A stretch of 64,000 nt of DNA, from the NCBI RefSeq assembly GCF_014201415.1, contig NZ_JACHEH010000001.1, positions 310,001 through 374,000 of the forward strand. Direction: 5' to 3'. Under the pieces are notes generated by a model. The model made no database searches and was not told where the DNA came from. It saw nothing but the letters and a program-made list of their open reading frames with translations. Positions 28,851 to 39,177 of the stretch are shown here, piece by piece (the first letter of the stretch is position 1; every line of letters starts with the position of its first letter). A program made the position numbers and the translations under genes. Source of the DNA: Chelatococcus composti (lineage in GTDB: Bacteria; Pseudomonadota; Alphaproteobacteria; Rhizobiales; Beijerinckiaceae).

Positions 28851-28878
28851 TTGCATTCTGGCGCCGCGGATGTAGGTT
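28851..28878 (+). promoter_or_regulatory. Possible promoter of the structured RNA
   Basis: TTGCAT (28851-28856), a 16-bp spacer and TAGGTT (28873-28878). It would start transcription near 28885, just ahead of the folded region. The match is moderate, so pleD read-through remains an alternative source of this transcript. Confidence 0.35.
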
Positions 28879-28884
28879 GTGGGC

Positions 28885-29087
28885 GAGCGAGGGTTGTGAC
28901 CTCGCAAGACAGTTTCCCTACGGATGCTCAGGTCCGCCGCATCTCCTGGGTCCCGTGGGGTTCGGCCGGCACGGAAGCGGTTACGTGGCCTCCTCGAATC
29001 CGCTTCCGGCCGGCCACCTGCTTTCAGGCCAGAGCGGTCTTTACATCCAGCCGGAATCGAAAAAGGCGCCCGATGGGCGCCTTTTTT
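28885..29087 (+). ncRNA. Candidate 6S-like structured RNA
   Basis: About 200 nt folding into one rod. Pairs read from the sequence: GGATG/CATCC (28922-28926 with 29044-29048); CCGC-A-TCT-CCTG with CAGG-CC-AGA-GCGG (28937-28948 with 29025-29037); a large internal bubble (28949-28963 opposite 29016-29024); GGCCGG/CCGGCC (28964-28969 with 29010-29015); and GGAAGCGG/CCGCTTCC (28973-28980 with 29000-29007) capped by a 19-nt loop. An intrinsic terminator ends it. Closing stem, central bubble and apical stem are the 6S RNA architecture, but I cannot confirm the family by alignment. Confidence 0.4.
29065..29087 (+). terminator. Intrinsic terminator, potentially bidirectional
   Basis: GGCGCCC/GGGCGCC form a 7-bp stem around GAT, followed by six T and preceded by five A. 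It ends transcription from the pleD/RNA side and could also stop rpmG transcription from the other strand. Confidence 0.9.
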
Positions 29088-29149
29088 GTTGGTGCCCAGG
29101 ACCGCGGCCGGCGGGCGCATCCGCCTTCGGCCGCCGGTCCCGGCCCAGA

Positions 29150-29317
29150 TCACTTGATCTTGGCTTCCTTGAACTCGACGTGCTTGCGCGCGATGGGGTC
29201 GTACTTCTTGATGGCGAACTTGTCCGTCATCGTGCGCGTGTTCTTCTTCGTCACGTAGAAATAGCCCGTGTCGGCGGTCGAGACGAGCTTGATCTTGATC
29301 GTCGTAGCCTTGGCCAT
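29150..29317 (-). CDS. rpmG: 50S ribosomal protein L33
   Basis: Ribosomal large-subunit protein of 55 residues: [20 protein letters not shown], followed by [20 protein letters not shown] and ending [10 protein letters not shown]. It lacks the CxxC pairs of zinc-binding L33, so it is the zinc-independent form. ATG 29317 has GAGGTGCC just upstream on its strand. It is a lone gene between the structured RNA and the DUF1236 gene. Confidence 0.96.
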   Translation of the reverse strand: MAKATTIKIKLVSTADTGYFYVTKKNTRTMTDKFAIKKYDPIARKHVEFKEAKIK

Positions 29318-29367
29318 GGCGGCACCTCTTCAGGCGGGGCTGCTGCGGCAAGCCCGTCGCGAAAACC

Positions 29368-29390
29368 AAAAGGGCCGGAGTCGTCCGGCC
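29368..29390 (-). terminator. Terminator for the DUF1236 gene
   Basis: On the minus strand GGCCGGA/TCCGGCC form a 7-bp stem with a 4-nt loop, followed after one base by TTTT. A second perfect 9-bp hairpin, GGACCGGCG/CGCCGGTCC at 29453-29477, lies between it and the DUF1236 stop codon. Confidence 0.65.
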
Positions 29391-29518
29391 GTTCGGCCCG
29401 GGAGATGCAGCATTCCGCGGCGGAAGTCAAGGCGCCAGCCTTGCAAACGGCAGGACCGGCGACAGGGCCGCCGGTCCTCCGCGAGCCACGGGACCCCCGT
29501 GTCGGGAGGGCTGTGATG

Positions 29519-29875
29519 TCAGTCGACCGCCTCGAGAACGCGCACAACCCGGCGCGTCGACGGGTCGACCACCAGGATCTCGTTCTCGGTGGTCACATAC
29601 TCATAGTCCCGCAGGCCCGGAGACGCCTCAACGATCTCGGGGGAAAAGTCGTGGAGCACCACATCCGGCGGCAGTTGGGCGCCCACCGTGACCTCGCGCT
29701 CCAGCACGATCGGTGCTTGGCGACGCTCGATCACGTAACGGCGAACGACGGTCTCCTGCTCCGGCGCGATCTCGATCGTCGGCCGCGTCGTTTCGATCAC
29801 GGTCGTCTGCGCCGCGGCGCCCGTAATGCCCGCGATGAGGAAAGCGGACGCGAGCAGATAAGGTAGGCGGGTCAT
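29519..29875 (-). CDS. DUF1236 family exported protein
   Basis: Small secreted protein of 118 residues, common in multiple copies in rhizobia, function unknown. Signal peptide [20 protein letters not shown] with cleavage near AAAQ. The mature part has a basic YVIERRQAP stretch and the DUF1236 core [17 protein letters not shown] plus [23 protein letters not shown] 29875 has AGGAG 6 nt upstream, preferred over an open extension to 29965. Divergent from pyrB. Confidence 0.88.
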   Translation of the reverse strand: MTRLPYLLASAFLIAGITGAAAQTTVIETTRPTIEIAPEQETVVRRYVIERRQAPIVLEREVTVGAQLPPDVVLHDFSPEIVEASPGLRDYEYVTTENEILVVDPSTRRVVRVLEAVD

Positions 29876-30023
29876 TCTTGATCTCCTTTTCGCCCCGGAA
29901 ACAAACGTCTCGGGTGGCGGCTGGTTCCCCCTTTGGCCTGCCGGGGGCCAGGGGCGAATGTGCATGGGGCGTGGCGGGCGTGTTGCCGAAGGACGCGACT
30001 CCGCCTATAGCGGTGGCTTCAAG

Positions 30024-30977
<954 letters not shown>

Positions 30978-30991
30978 GGGGGCCAGGAACG

Positions 30992-32314
30992 ATGAATAGC
31001 CCCACCACCAGCGAGGCCCGGCCCCTCGTCTTCACCAACGCGCGCCTCGTCGATCCGGCGAGCGGACGCGAGGCGCCGGGGGCGATGCTCGTTCAGAACG
31101 GCGCGATCGCCGACATCGCTTGGGACGAGCCCGTCCGGCCAGGGCCGGCCGAGGCCGAGGTCGTCGACTGCGGTGGCCTCGTGCTGGCGCCTGGCCTCGT
31201 CGACATGCGCGCCTTTGTTGGCGAGCCGGGGGCGGAGCATCGCGAGACGCTGAAGACGGCGAGCGAGGCGGCGGCAGCGGGTGGCGTCACCACCGTGGTC
31301 TGCATGCCCGACACGGACCCCGTGGTGGACGAGCCGTCGATCGTCGATTTCCTGCTGCGCCGCGCCCGCGACACGGCCATCGTCAACATCCACCCGGCGG
31401 CGGCCCTGACGAAGGGGCTCGAAGGCCGGGAGATGACGGAGTTCGGCCTCCTCATGGAGGCGGGGGCCGTGGCCTTCACGGACGGCGCCCGCTCCGTAAC
31501 CAACGCCCAGGTTATGCGCCGGGCGCTCACCTATGCGCGCGATTTCGGCGCCCTCATCCTGCACCACACGGAGGATCCCGACCTCGTCGGCAGCGGTGTG
31601 ATGAACGAGGGCGAGCTCGCCACCCGCCTCGGCCTGCCGGGCGTGCCGCGCGAGGCCGAGATCATCATGCTGGAGCGGGACCTCAGGCTCGTGCGACTGA
31701 CGGGCGCGCGCTACCACGCCGCCATGGTGTCCTGCGCGACCTCGGTGGCCCTCATTGAACGGGCCAAGGCCGAGGGGCTGCCGGTCACCTGCGGCGTCTC
31801 GATCAACAATCTCACCCTCAACGAGACCGACATCGGCGACTACCGCACCTTTCTCAAGCTCTCGCCGCCGCTGCGCTCGGAGGAGGACAGGCTGGCCGTG
31901 GTCGACGCGCTGGCGCGTGGTGTGATCGACGTCGTCGTCTCCGACCACAACCCGCAGGACGTGGAGACGAAGCGGCTGCCCTTTGCAGAGGCGGCGGACG
32001 GGGCGGTCGGCCTCGAGACCATGCTGTCGGCTGGATTGAGGCTGGTCCACGCCGGCCACATCAGCCTTGCGGGCCTCTTCGCCGCCATGGCGAGCAGGCC
32101 CGCCGCGCTGCTCGGCCTGCCTGCCGGTCGTCTGGCCGTCGGCGCCCCAGCCGATCTCATCCTGCTTGATCCGGATGAGCCCTACGTGCTCGACAAGGCG
32201 AACCTGCACTCGCGCTCCAAGAACACGCCCTTCGACGAGGCGAGGCTCGAGGGGCGCGTGCTGAAGACTTTCGTTGCCGGGCGCAAGGTCCACGACATCT
32301 CGCTCGCCTCCTGA
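30992..32314 (+). CDS. pyrC': Dihydroorotase homologue lacking metal ligands (PyrC'/PyrX type)
   Basis: Amidohydrolase-fold partner of PyrB, 440 residues. Active type I dihydroorotases have an HxH metal motif in the DMHVHLREPG block; here the block reads [10 protein letters not shown], so both His are gone. The later CHVS histidine is Met (AAMVS), while the Asp of SDHNPQ and Lys of ALTKGLEG remain. This matches the non-catalytic PyrC' that stabilises PyrB in a hetero-dodecamer. ATG 30992 has CCAGGAAC upstream; ATG 30974 overlapping the pyrB stop is the alternative. Another true dihydroorotase must exist elsewhere. Confidence 0.88.
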   Translation: MNSPTTSEARPLVFTNARLVDPASGREAPGAMLVQNGAIADIAWDEPVRPGPAEAEVVDCGGLVLAPGLVDMRAFVGEPGAEHRETLKTASEAAAAGGVTTVVCMPDTDPVVDEPSIVDFLLRRARDTAIVNIHPAAALTKGLEGREMTEFGLLMEAGAVAFTDGARSVTNAQVMRRALTYARDFGALILHHTEDPDLVGSGVMNEGELATRLGLPGVPREAEIIMLERDLRLVRLTGARYHAAMVSCATSVALIERAKAEGLPVTCGVSINNLTLNETDIGDYRTFLKLSPPLRSEEDRLAVVDALARGVIDVVVSDHNPQDVETKRLPFAEAADGAVGLETMLSAGLRLVHAGHISLAGLFAAMASRPAALLGLPAGRLAVGAPADLILLDPDEPYVLDKANLHSRSKNTPFDEARLEGRVLKTFVAGRKVHDISLAS

Positions 32315-32399
32315 TGTTCGCGAAGGGGTCGGCGGCCTTTTCGTGTCCGCCGGCCGCGTGCAACATCGGCTTCGATCGAACCACAACCGAGGCTCTTCC

Positions 32400-33014
32400 A
32401 TGCCCGAAGCGATGAACTGGTCGCTCGCCTGGCCCTATTTTCTGGCTGCGCTCGTCTTCGGCTATCTGCTGGGGTCGATCCCGTTCGGCGTGCTTCTCAC
32501 GCGCCTCACCGGGGCCGGGGACCTGCGCAGCATCGGCTCCGGCAACATCGGTGCGACCAACGTACTGCGCACGGGGCGCAAGGGCCTCGCTGCGGCGACG
32601 CTGCTTGGCGACATGCTGAAAGGCACCGTGGCCGTGGCGGTGGCCGCGCAATGGGGGCCGAACACGGCGCTGCTGGCCGCGCTCGGCGCCTTCCTCGGCC
32701 ATCTCTATCCGGTCTGGCTGCGCTTTCGCGGCGGCAAGGGGGTGGCGACCTTCCTCGGCTGCGCGCTCGGCCTGAAGCCGCTCGTGGCGCTCGTCTTCGC
32801 GATCGTATGGCTGGCGACCGCCTTTCTGACCCGCTACTCGTCTCTGTCCGCTCTCGTGGCGAGCGTGGCGACGGTGGCCGCATTCTTCGTCGTCGGCGAG
32901 CGGCAGATGGGCGAGCTGTCCATCATTCTCGTGGTGCTGCTGTGGTGGGCGCACCGCGCCAACATTACCCGCCTTCTCAAGGGCACCGAGGGCAAGATCG
33001 GCCAGAAGGGCTGA
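32400..33014 (+). CDS. plsY: Glycerol-3-phosphate acyltransferase PlsY
   Basis: Integral membrane enzyme transferring an acyl group from acyl-phosphate to glycerol-3-phosphate, the first step of phospholipid synthesis. 204 residues with about five hydrophobic segments. Motifs: GSIPFG near residue 22, [17 protein letters not shown] and [15 protein letters not shown] 32400 follows GAGG. It lies 85 bp after the pyrC' stop and before dprA. Confidence 0.95.
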   Translation: MPEAMNWSLAWPYFLAALVFGYLLGSIPFGVLLTRLTGAGDLRSIGSGNIGATNVLRTGRKGLAAATLLGDMLKGTVAVAVAAQWGPNTALLAALGAFLGHLYPVWLRFRGGKGVATFLGCALGLKPLVALVFAIVWLATAFLTRYSSLSALVASVATVAAFFVVGERQMGELSIILVVLLWWAHRANITRLLKGTEGKIGQKG

Positions 33015-33123
33015 CCGCTGCATCGCTCCAGTGATGCAACCATCGCTTGCATCCTGCGCCGCTGCCGGGCACTCTCATCCGCTGGGCCGTCTGGCGTGCC
33101 GCTGCGGCCTCGCGGAGATGGGC

Positions 33124-34356
33124 ATGAGCGGTTTGCGCCTCGACGACGAGCAACGCCTCGACTGGCTGCAATTGTCGCGCAGCGAGGGCATCGGACCGCG
33201 CACGTTCCGCACGCTCATCGGCCGCTACGGCAGCGCGGCCGCCGCTCTCGAGGCATTGCCTGAGCTGGGCCGTCGCCTCGGTCGCCCCATTCGCGTGGCG
33301 TCGCGCGCCGACGCCGAGCGCGAGATGGCGCAGGCGTCGCGTCTCGGCGTGCGCTTCGTCGTGCCAGCCGAACCGGATTATCCGCCTCTCCTGCGGGCCA
33401 TCGATGCGGCGCCGCCACTCCTCGGCCTGCGCGGCGATGCGACGCTGTTTGCCCGGCCGATGGTGTCCATCGTGGGCTCCCGCAATGCCTCCGCCGCGGG
33501 GCTCAAGTTCACCCAGCGCCTCGCGCGCGAGCTGGGCGAGGCGGGCTTCGTGGTCGTGTCCGGGCTCGCCCGGGGCATCGACACGAGCGCGCACAGTGCG
33601 AGCCTCGCCACCGGCACGGTCGCCGTCCTCGCCGGTGGGCATGACCGGCTCTACCCGGCCGAAAACGCGCCCTTGCTTGAGGAGATCGCCGCGCGCGGCA
33701 TCGTTGTGTCGGAAATGCCGATGGGCTGGGAGCCGCGGGGCCGGGACTTTCCGCGCCGCAACCGCATCGTCTCCGGCCTGTCGCTCGGCGTGGTCGTGGT
33801 GGAGGCGGCGCGACGTTCCGGCTCGCTCATCACTGCGCGCTTCGCGTTGGAGCAGGGGCGGGAGGTGTTCGCCGTTCCCGGCTCGCCGCTTGATCTGCGG
33901 GCCGAGGGCACCAACGACCTCATCCGTGACGGGGCGACATTGTGCGCGAGCGCCGAGGATGTCGTGCGCGGGCTCGCCCCGCTCGTCTCCCGGCCGCCAT
34001 CGGCTCCCCCGGGGCTGATGGACGCCGTGCGCGAGCGGGCCGTCGAGGAGCCGCTGTGGGAAGATCTGGATCTTGATGCGTTGGAAGGCAACGCGGCCGG
34101 ATCGGTTCAGGCGGAGATCGCGGGAACAGAAGATTGGCAGGCTGTCGGCATCTGCGCGGCGTCGTTCGACGCCGGAGAGACGGTCACGGACGATATGAGC
34201 CGCATTGTCGGGTTGCTGGGCGCCGCGCCCGTTTCGGTGGACGACCTGGTGCGAGCCTCCGGGCTGCCAATCCAGTCGATACAGCTCGTGCTGTTTGAGC
34301 TCGAGCTTGCCGGCAAGCTCGTGCGTCATGGCGGCAATGCCGTTTCGCTCGCCTGA
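33124..34356 (+). CDS. dprA: DNA-processing protein DprA
   Basis: Cytoplasmic RecA-loader protecting incoming single-stranded DNA during transformation. 410 residues from ATG 33124, which has GGAG 6 nt upstream. N-terminal SAM-like domain; Rossmann core with [24 protein letters not shown] and [13 protein letters not shown]-terminal winged helix ([19 protein letters not shown]). It is widespread in species not known to be competent, so it is not evidence of competence here. Confidence 0.95.
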   Translation: MSGLRLDDEQRLDWLQLSRSEGIGPRTFRTLIGRYGSAAAALEALPELGRRLGRPIRVASRADAEREMAQASRLGVRFVVPAEPDYPPLLRAIDAAPPLLGLRGDATLFARPMVSIVGSRNASAAGLKFTQRLARELGEAGFVVVSGLARGIDTSAHSASLATGTVAVLAGGHDRLYPAENAPLLEEIAARGIVVSEMPMGWEPRGRDFPRRNRIVSGLSLGVVVVEAARRSGSLITARFALEQGREVFAVPGSPLDLRAEGTNDLIRDGATLCASAEDVVRGLAPLVSRPPSAPPGLMDAVRERAVEEPLWEDLDLDALEGNAAGSVQAEIAGTEDWQAVGICAASFDAGETVTDDMSRIVGLLGAAPVSVDDLVRASGLPIQSIQLVLFELELAGKLVRHGGNAVSLA

Positions 34357-34363
34357 CAGTCGC

Positions 34364-34642
34364 TCAGTCCTGCGGTTCCAGGCGACTCAACACCCCGAGT
34401 GCTTCGATTCGTGCCATTTCGAGAAAATAGGCGAGGGCATCGAATCGGGCTGAGCTTGCCATCGTGGCCAGCTCACCGCTGAGCTGCGCCACATAGCTCA
34501 AGAGCTCGTGGCGCTCGTCTTCAAGCGGTTGATCGAGGGAGGTTCCCGGCGTGTGTTTGGCGAAGGAAGAACGCTGCGGGCGACGCCGGCCACCGGGCTG
34601 AACGGGCGCTCTGTCCCCGTCACGTTTGAAGTGGCTGATCAT
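34364..34642 (-). CDS. Conserved small hypothetical protein
   Basis: A 92-residue protein: a basic, disordered first half (FKRDGDRAPVQPGGRRRPQR) and a helical second half (LLSYVAQLSGELATMASSARF, ALAYFLEMARIEALG). The helical part resembles small uncharacterised proteins in other rhizobia. ATG 34642 has GAGG upstream on its strand and is preceded by an unusually AT-rich 100-bp leader. Convergent with dprA, stops 7 bp apart. Confidence 0.7.
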   Translation of the reverse strand: MISHFKRDGDRAPVQPGGRRRPQRSSFAKHTPGTSLDQPLEDERHELLSYVAQLSGELATMASSARFDALAYFLEMARIEALGVLSRLEPQD

Positions 34643-34760
34643 ATGCCTCTGTGGCCGGAAAAAATGCTGTGAAAAATTATCTGCAATGAATAAACACATA
34701 CTTACCACGGTCATTTTTTCAAAGCTATAGTGTATTATCTGTGTCGGCTCGTCTTTCATG
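34643..34760 (-). promoter_or_regulatory. AT-rich promoter-like island
   Basis: Roughly 100 bp of markedly AT-rich DNA in an otherwise GC-rich window, directly upstream of the small gene ending at 34364. The octamer ATTATCTG occurs twice in direct orientation (34676-34683 and 34734-34741). I cannot assign a single -35/-10 pair with confidence. Confidence 0.35.
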
Positions 34761-34796
34761 CATCGGGCCGGGCGATTGCTGCAGATGCAAGAAGGT

Positions 34797-35300
34797 TTAC
34801 GCGTCGCTGTCGCGGTCCAGCGCCGCGGCGCGCCGGGCCGTCGCCAGGCGGTCGAGTGCGCCTTGCAGGATGTAGCTGGCTGCCATCTTGTCCACGAGAT
34901 CGGAGCGGCGGGCCCGCGAGGCATCGGCCTCGAGCAGGGTGCGGGTGACGGCTGCCGTCGTCAGCCGTTCGTCCCAGAAGGCGACGGGCAGGGGAAGATG
35001 CGTGGCGAGATTGCGGACGAAGGCGCGCGTTGCCTGGGCGCGCGGGCCCTCGGAGCCGTCCATGTTCAGTGGCAGGCCGACGACAAGGCCGCCGACGCCG
35101 TGCCTGGCGGCGAGTTCCGCGAGCCTCTTCACATCCGCTGAGAACTTGGTGCGCCTGATGGTCTCCAGCGGCGAGGCGATGCTGCGGCTGACATCGGAAA
35201 GCGCAAGGCCGATCGTCTTGGTGCCGAGGTCGATGCCGATGAGGCGTTTCCCGACGGGCAGGGCGTCGAGGTCGGCCAGGGAAACGATGAGGGTGCTCAT
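34797..35300 (-). CDS. ruvX: Holliday junction resolvase-like YqgF/RuvX
   Basis: RNase H-fold nuclease family implicated in 16S rRNA 5' maturation and junction resolution. 167 residues. Catalytic Asp in [18 protein letters not shown], then [19 protein letters not shown] and [10 protein letters not shown], with a final Asp in [12 protein letters not shown] 35300 matches the family N-terminus, although the frame is open to 35537. Divergent from the UPF0173 gene. Confidence 0.94.
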   Translation of the reverse strand: MSTLIVSLADLDALPVGKRLIGIDLGTKTIGLALSDVSRSIASPLETIRRTKFSADVKRLAELAARHGVGGLVVGLPLNMDGSEGPRAQATRAFVRNLATHLPLPVAFWDERLTTAAVTRTLLEADASRARRSDLVDKMAASYILQGALDRLATARRAAALDRDSDA

Positions 35301-35513
35301 TATCGTTCTGGTAGCACGGCACGGACCCAAGGTCATCAGGCCGACGTGTCCGCGCCCGCGCTGGCGTCGCAATGAAGATGGCGACATCATAGGCTGCTGG
35401 ATATCGCATCGGATTCTCCCGTCCGGTGCCTGGTTGTCCTTCACAACCGGGCCGGGAGGCGCATGCTCTGCCGGCGCCCCCGCAGGACGGGAAGAACGGC
35501 AAGGGAGCAGACA

Positions 35514-36212
35514 ATGAAGATCACCTGGTTCGGGCACTCGGCCTTTCGCCTCGATTTCGGCGGCAAGGCCGTGCTCATCGATCCCTTCTTCACGGGCAAT
35601 CCCGCTTTCACCGGCAAGATCGACGAGGCTATTGCCGGCGTGTCACACATCCTCATCACGCACGGCCATGGCGACCACGTGGGCGACACGCTCGAGATCG
35701 CCAAGCGCACGGGTGCGACGGTCGTGACCAACTACGACCTGTGCATGTGGCTCGCCTCACAGGGGCTTGAGAAGTTCGATCCGATGAACACCGGTGGCAC
35801 CACGCAGCAGCCAGGCTTCACTGTCACCCTGGTGCGCGCGGACCATTCCGCGGGCATGGGAGAGGCCGGTGCCAGCGTGCCCCTCGGCAATCCCAACGGC
35901 ATCATCGTGAAGCCGGAGGGGGGCCCCGTCGTCTATCACATGGGCGATACCGATATCTTCGGCGACATGCAGCTCATAGCCGAGATCCACGAACCCAAGA
36001 TCGCCATGGTGCCGATCGGAGACCGCTTCACTATGTCGCCGGTGACAGCGGCGCTCGCCGTGCGCCGGTTTTTCAAGCTCGACGCCGTCATTCCCTGCCA
36101 CTACGGCTCGTTCCCCATCATCGAGCAAACGGCGGACAAGTTCGTCGCGGCGATGCAGGGCCACGAGACGCGCGTCATTGTGCCCGAGCGCAACGTTCCG
36201 GTAGAGGTGTAA
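35514..36212 (+). CDS. UPF0173 metal-dependent hydrolase
   Basis: Metallo-beta-lactamase-fold protein of 232 residues, cytoplasmic. Metal ligands in [11 protein letters not shown] (about residues 49-58), [10 protein letters not shown] and the C-terminal CHYGSFP. The start [20 protein letters not shown] is typical. ATG 35514 has AAGGGAGC upstream. The physiological substrate of this family is not established. Confidence 0.93.
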   Translation: MKITWFGHSAFRLDFGGKAVLIDPFFTGNPAFTGKIDEAIAGVSHILITHGHGDHVGDTLEIAKRTGATVVTNYDLCMWLASQGLEKFDPMNTGGTTQQPGFTVTLVRADHSAGMGEAGASVPLGNPNGIIVKPEGGPVVYHMGDTDIFGDMQLIAEIHEPKIAMVPIGDRFTMSPVTAALAVRRFFKLDAVIPCHYGSFPIIEQTADKFVAAMQGHETRVIVPERNVPVEV

Positions 36213-36309
36213 GAGTTCCGGCTGGTGCTGCATTCGGCTATGGTGGCAGCGCGGTCGCGCTGCCCGCCATGGTTGGGGGCCGGCGCAGCGATGGAGAGGC
36301 TGGGAAGCG

Positions 36310-36780
36310 ATGCCGGATGATCGTGAGACGAGCGGTCCGGAGCCCATTCCGGCAGAGGCGGTGGTGAGGCTGCCGCGCAGTCTTCTGCAGCCAGACGCGT
36401 CTGCGCGTCCGCCGGAACCGCCCAGGTCCGAGCTGTCGAGCCCCAAGCTGCCGATGGCCGAGGCGCCCGCGCAGGAGCCCGCAAAACCCGGGTCGTCCGT
36501 GGCCGTGTCTGGCCCGGTCGAGGCTCCGTCCGCCGGGCCGGCTCCTGTGCCCCCAAAGGCCCCCGCGCCATCCGGGACGGTGGAGGTGCCGAGCGACAGG
36601 GAGAAGCGGGATGACAACGTCACCCGTCTCGAGCCGCGGCGGCGGCCACCCTATTTCGGACGGCGCGACTGGACGAGCCTCGCCATCGCCGTCATCGCGG
36701 TCCTTGGCGTGGGTGCCCTGGTGGCGCGTCTCCACGCCGCCGGCTGGTCGGACTTCGCGGAGATGTTTGCGAGGCCCTGA
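36310..36780 (+). CDS. Hypothetical Pro/Ala-rich single-pass membrane protein
   Basis: A 156-residue protein with a disordered, Pro/Ala/Ser-rich N-terminal 95 residues, a basic patch ([16 protein letters not shown]) and one hydrophobic helix near the C-terminus ([18 protein letters not shown]). By charge, the disordered part faces the cytoplasm. GGGAAG precedes ATG 36310. It lies between the UPF0173 gene and gatC. I recognise no family; codon bias is consistent with a gene but low complexity makes this less certain. Confidence 0.55.
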   Translation: MPDDRETSGPEPIPAEAVVRLPRSLLQPDASARPPEPPRSELSSPKLPMAEAPAQEPAKPGSSVAVSGPVEAPSAGPAPVPPKAPAPSGTVEVPSDREKRDDNVTRLEPRRRPPYFGRRDWTSLAIAVIAVLGVGALVARLHAAGWSDFAEMFARP

Positions 36781-36884
36781 GGCCGCGGTCCGGCGGGTTG
36801 CCGGGGCGAAGGGCAGGGTGCTATAGCCCGGCGCAACGGCGGTGTTCTGCACCGCCCTCCCGTAATCCATCCAGGTTCGGTTCC

Positions 36885-37172
36885 ATGTCCGTCGACGAGA
36901 AGACCGTGCGCCGCATTGCGCACCTCGCACGCATCGCCGTTACCGACGAGGAGGTGCCTCATCTGCAGGGCGAGCTCAACGCCATCCTCGATTTCGTCGA
37001 GCAGCTGCGCGAGGTCGACGTGGAGGGCGTGGAGCCGATGACCTCGGTGATGCCGATGGTCATGAAGAAGCGGCAGGATGCCGTGACTGACGGCGGCTAT
37101 CCGGAGAAGATCGTGGCCAACGCGCCCATGAGCGAGGACAACTTCTTCGTGGTGCCGAAGGTGGTCGAATAG
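36885..37172 (+). CDS. gatC: Asp-tRNA(Asn)/Glu-tRNA(Gln) amidotransferase subunit C
   Basis: Small structural subunit (95 residues) that clamps GatA to GatB. Typical N-terminus [18 protein letters not shown], central [15 protein letters not shown] and C-terminal [10 protein letters not shown]. First gene of gatC-gatA-aroQ-gatB on the plus strand; gatA begins 61 bp after its stop. Confidence 0.96.
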   Translation: MSVDEKTVRRIAHLARIAVTDEEVPHLQGELNAILDFVEQLREVDVEGVEPMTSVMPMVMKKRQDAVTDGGYPEKIVANAPMSEDNFFVVPKVVE

Positions 37173-37233
37173 GCCGCAGCCGAATGTTGAGCGTGTGGCC
37201 GCCGTGCGGCCGCGACGACGAGAGAGCGACAAC

Positions 37234-38715
37234 GTGACCGATCTCACCGATCTTTCCCTCGCCGAGGCGCGCGAGGGGCTCAAGGCCAGGCGCTTTTCCG
37301 CCACCGAGCTGACCCGGGCCCATCTCGAGGCCATGGAGAAGGCCAGGGCCCTCAACGCCTATGTGCTGGAGACGCCCGAGAGGGCGCTCGCCATGGCGGC
37401 CGAGAGCGACAAGCGCATCGCTGCCGGGGAGGCCCGGCCCCTCGAGGGTATCCCGCTCGGCGTGAAGGATCTTTTCGCCACCGAGGGCGTGCGCACGACG
37501 GCCTGCAGCGCCATCCTCGACGACTTCCGCCCGCCCTACGAATCGACGGTGACGAGCCAGCTCTGGCGCGACGGCGCGGTGATGCTCGGCAAGCTCAACA
37601 ACGACGAGTTCGCCATGGGCTCGTCCAACGAGACCTCGGTCTTTGGCCCGGTGGTGAACCCCTGGCGCCGCAAGGGATCGGACGCCAAGCTCGTGCCCGG
37701 CGGCTCCTCAGGCGGCTCGGCGGCGGCCGTGGCGGCGCGCCTGTGCCTCGGCGCCACAGCGACGGATACCGGCGGCTCCATCCGCCAGCCGGCGGCCTTC
37801 ACGGGCACGGTTGGCATCAAGCCGACCTACGGGCGCTGCTCGCGCTGGGGCATCGTCGCCTTCGCCTCGTCGCTCGACCAGGCCGGCCCCATCGCCAGAA
37901 CCGTGCGCGACAGCGCCATCCTGCTGCGCTCGATGGCAGGGCATGACCCGAAGGACACGACCTCGGTCGACCTGCCGGTGCCGGACTACGAGGCTGCCGT
38001 GACGCGTGGCGTGAAGGGCCTCAAGATCGGCATTCCGAAGGAATATCGCCTCGACGGCATGCCGGCCGAGATCGAGGCCCTGTGGCAGAAGGGCGCCGAG
38101 TGGCTGAAGGCGGCCGGCGCCGAAATCGTCGAGGTGTCGCTGCCGCACACGAAATACGCACTGCCGGCCTATTACATCGTTGCGCCGGCGGAAGCCTCGT
38201 CGAACCTCGCCCGCTACGACGGCGTGCGCTACGGCCTGCGCGTGCCGGGCAAGGACATCGTCGAGATGTACGAGAAGACCCGCGCCGCCGGCTTTGGCCG
38301 CGAGGTCAAGCGCCGCATCATGATCGGCACCTACGTGCTCTCGGCCGGCTACTATGACGCCTATTACCTGCGCGCGCAGAAGGTGCGCACGCTGATCAAG
38401 CGCGACTTCGAGCACGTCTATGCGAGTGGCGTCGACGCCATCCTCGCGCCGGCCACGCCTTCTTCCGCCTTTGGGCTGGGCGAGAAGGCCAACGCCTCGC
38501 CGGTGGAGATGTATCTCAACGACGTCTTCACCGTGACGGTGAACATGGCCGGCCTGCCGGGCATCGCCGTGCCCGCCGGGCTCGACTCCCAGGGCCTGCC
38601 GCTCGGGCTGCAGCTCATCGGCCGGCCCTTCGACGAGGAGACGCTTTTTGCTGCCGGCCAGGTGATCGAGGATGCGGCCGGTCGCATGGTCCTTCCGGAG
38701 GCTTGGTGGGCGTGA
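37234..38715 (+). CDS. gatA: Asp-tRNA(Asn)/Glu-tRNA(Gln) amidotransferase subunit A
   Basis: Amidase subunit releasing ammonia from glutamine for transamidation. 493 residues from GTG 37234, preceded by GAGAGAG; an upstream GTG at 37195 is possible. Ser-cisSer-Lys triad: Lys in PLGVKDLF, cis-Ser in [13 protein letters not shown] and the nucleophilic Ser in [11 protein letters not shown]. The GTGA at its end is shared with the chorismate mutase start. Confidence 0.97.
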   Translation: MTDLTDLSLAEAREGLKARRFSATELTRAHLEAMEKARALNAYVLETPERALAMAAESDKRIAAGEARPLEGIPLGVKDLFATEGVRTTACSAILDDFRPPYESTVTSQLWRDGAVMLGKLNNDEFAMGSSNETSVFGPVVNPWRRKGSDAKLVPGGSSGGSAAAVAARLCLGATATDTGGSIRQPAAFTGTVGIKPTYGRCSRWGIVAFASSLDQAGPIARTVRDSAILLRSMAGHDPKDTTSVDLPVPDYEAAVTRGVKGLKIGIPKEYRLDGMPAEIEALWQKGAEWLKAAGAEIVEVSLPHTKYALPAYYIVAPAEASSNLARYDGVRYGLRVPGKDIVEMYEKTRAAGFGREVKRRIMIGTYVLSAGYYDAYYLRAQKVRTLIKRDFEHVYASGVDAILAPATPSSAFGLGEKANASPVEMYLNDVFTVTVNMAGLPGIAVPAGLDSQGLPLGLQLIGRPFDEETLFAAGQVIEDAAGRMVLPEAWWA

Positions 38716-39017
38716 GCAGGACGGCTGTCGAGGCGCGGGCCGCGGAGGTACTTGCTCCGCTCAGGGCAGAGATCGATGCCATCGACGCCGAGATCGTGGC
38801 GCTGATAGCCAAGCGGATGGCGGTGGTCGAGCGTGTCATCGCCGTCAAGCGCGCTGCGGGCATCCCGGCCCTGCTGCATGACCGGGTGGAGGAGGTGGCC
38901 AGCAACGTGCGCCGCAAGGCCGAGTCACTCGGGGCTCCGCCCGATCTCGCCGAGGCCGTGTGGCGCGCGATGATGGCTTGGGTCATCGCCTACGAGGACG
39001 AGAAGCTCCGGCAATGA
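38712..39017 (+). CDS. aroQ: Chorismate mutase, AroQ type
   Basis: All-helical chorismate mutase of 101 residues that converts chorismate to prephenate. The first helix, [20 protein letters not shown], carries the usual Arg/Asp pattern, followed by [20 protein letters not shown] with the catalytic Lys. GTG 38712 overlaps the gatA stop by 4 bp. It sits inside the gat operon, between gatA and gatB, linking phenylalanine/tyrosine synthesis with aminoacyl-tRNA supply in transcription only. Confidence 0.9.
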   Translation: MSRTAVEARAAEVLAPLRAEIDAIDAEIVALIAKRMAVVERVIAVKRAAGIPALLHDRVEEVASNVRRKAESLGAPPDLAEAVWRAMMAWVIAYEDEKLRQ

Positions 39018-39022
39018 GTCCG

Positions 39023-39055
39023 CCCCGGGATGGCGAAACCGTCCCGGGGTCTCTT
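39023..39055 (+). terminator. Hairpin between aroQ and gatB
   Basis: CCCCGGGA/TCCCGGGG pair over 8 bp with an 11-nt loop, followed by TCTCTT. The U-tract is weak, so this may be an attenuating or partial terminator dividing gatC-gatA-aroQ from gatB. Confidence 0.5.
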
Positions 39056-39177
39056 CATCTGCTTCCTGCGGCCGTGTCGCCGCGAGAGCCGGGGACCCGA
39101 TCAGGCATCGCCACTTGACGTGGCGGCTGCGGCGGGTCAAGCGAAGAGCTGGAATTCAGGACGAGGTTTACGACGCG

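Larger units (their letters stand above)
28790..29149. other. 360-bp intergenic region between pleD and rpmG
   Basis: No open frame here looks coding. The region holds a possible promoter (28851-28878), a long imperfect rod-like inverted repeat (28922-29048) and a bidirectional terminator (29065-29087); see the candidate RNA entry. The 62 bp between the terminator and the rpmG stop show nothing further. Confidence 0.7.

Noticed and set aside
28890-29060. Possible signal recognition particle RNA or RNase P RNA
   Set aside because: The conserved GGAAG/GCAGC tetraloop region of SRP RNA and the RNase P core motifs are absent.
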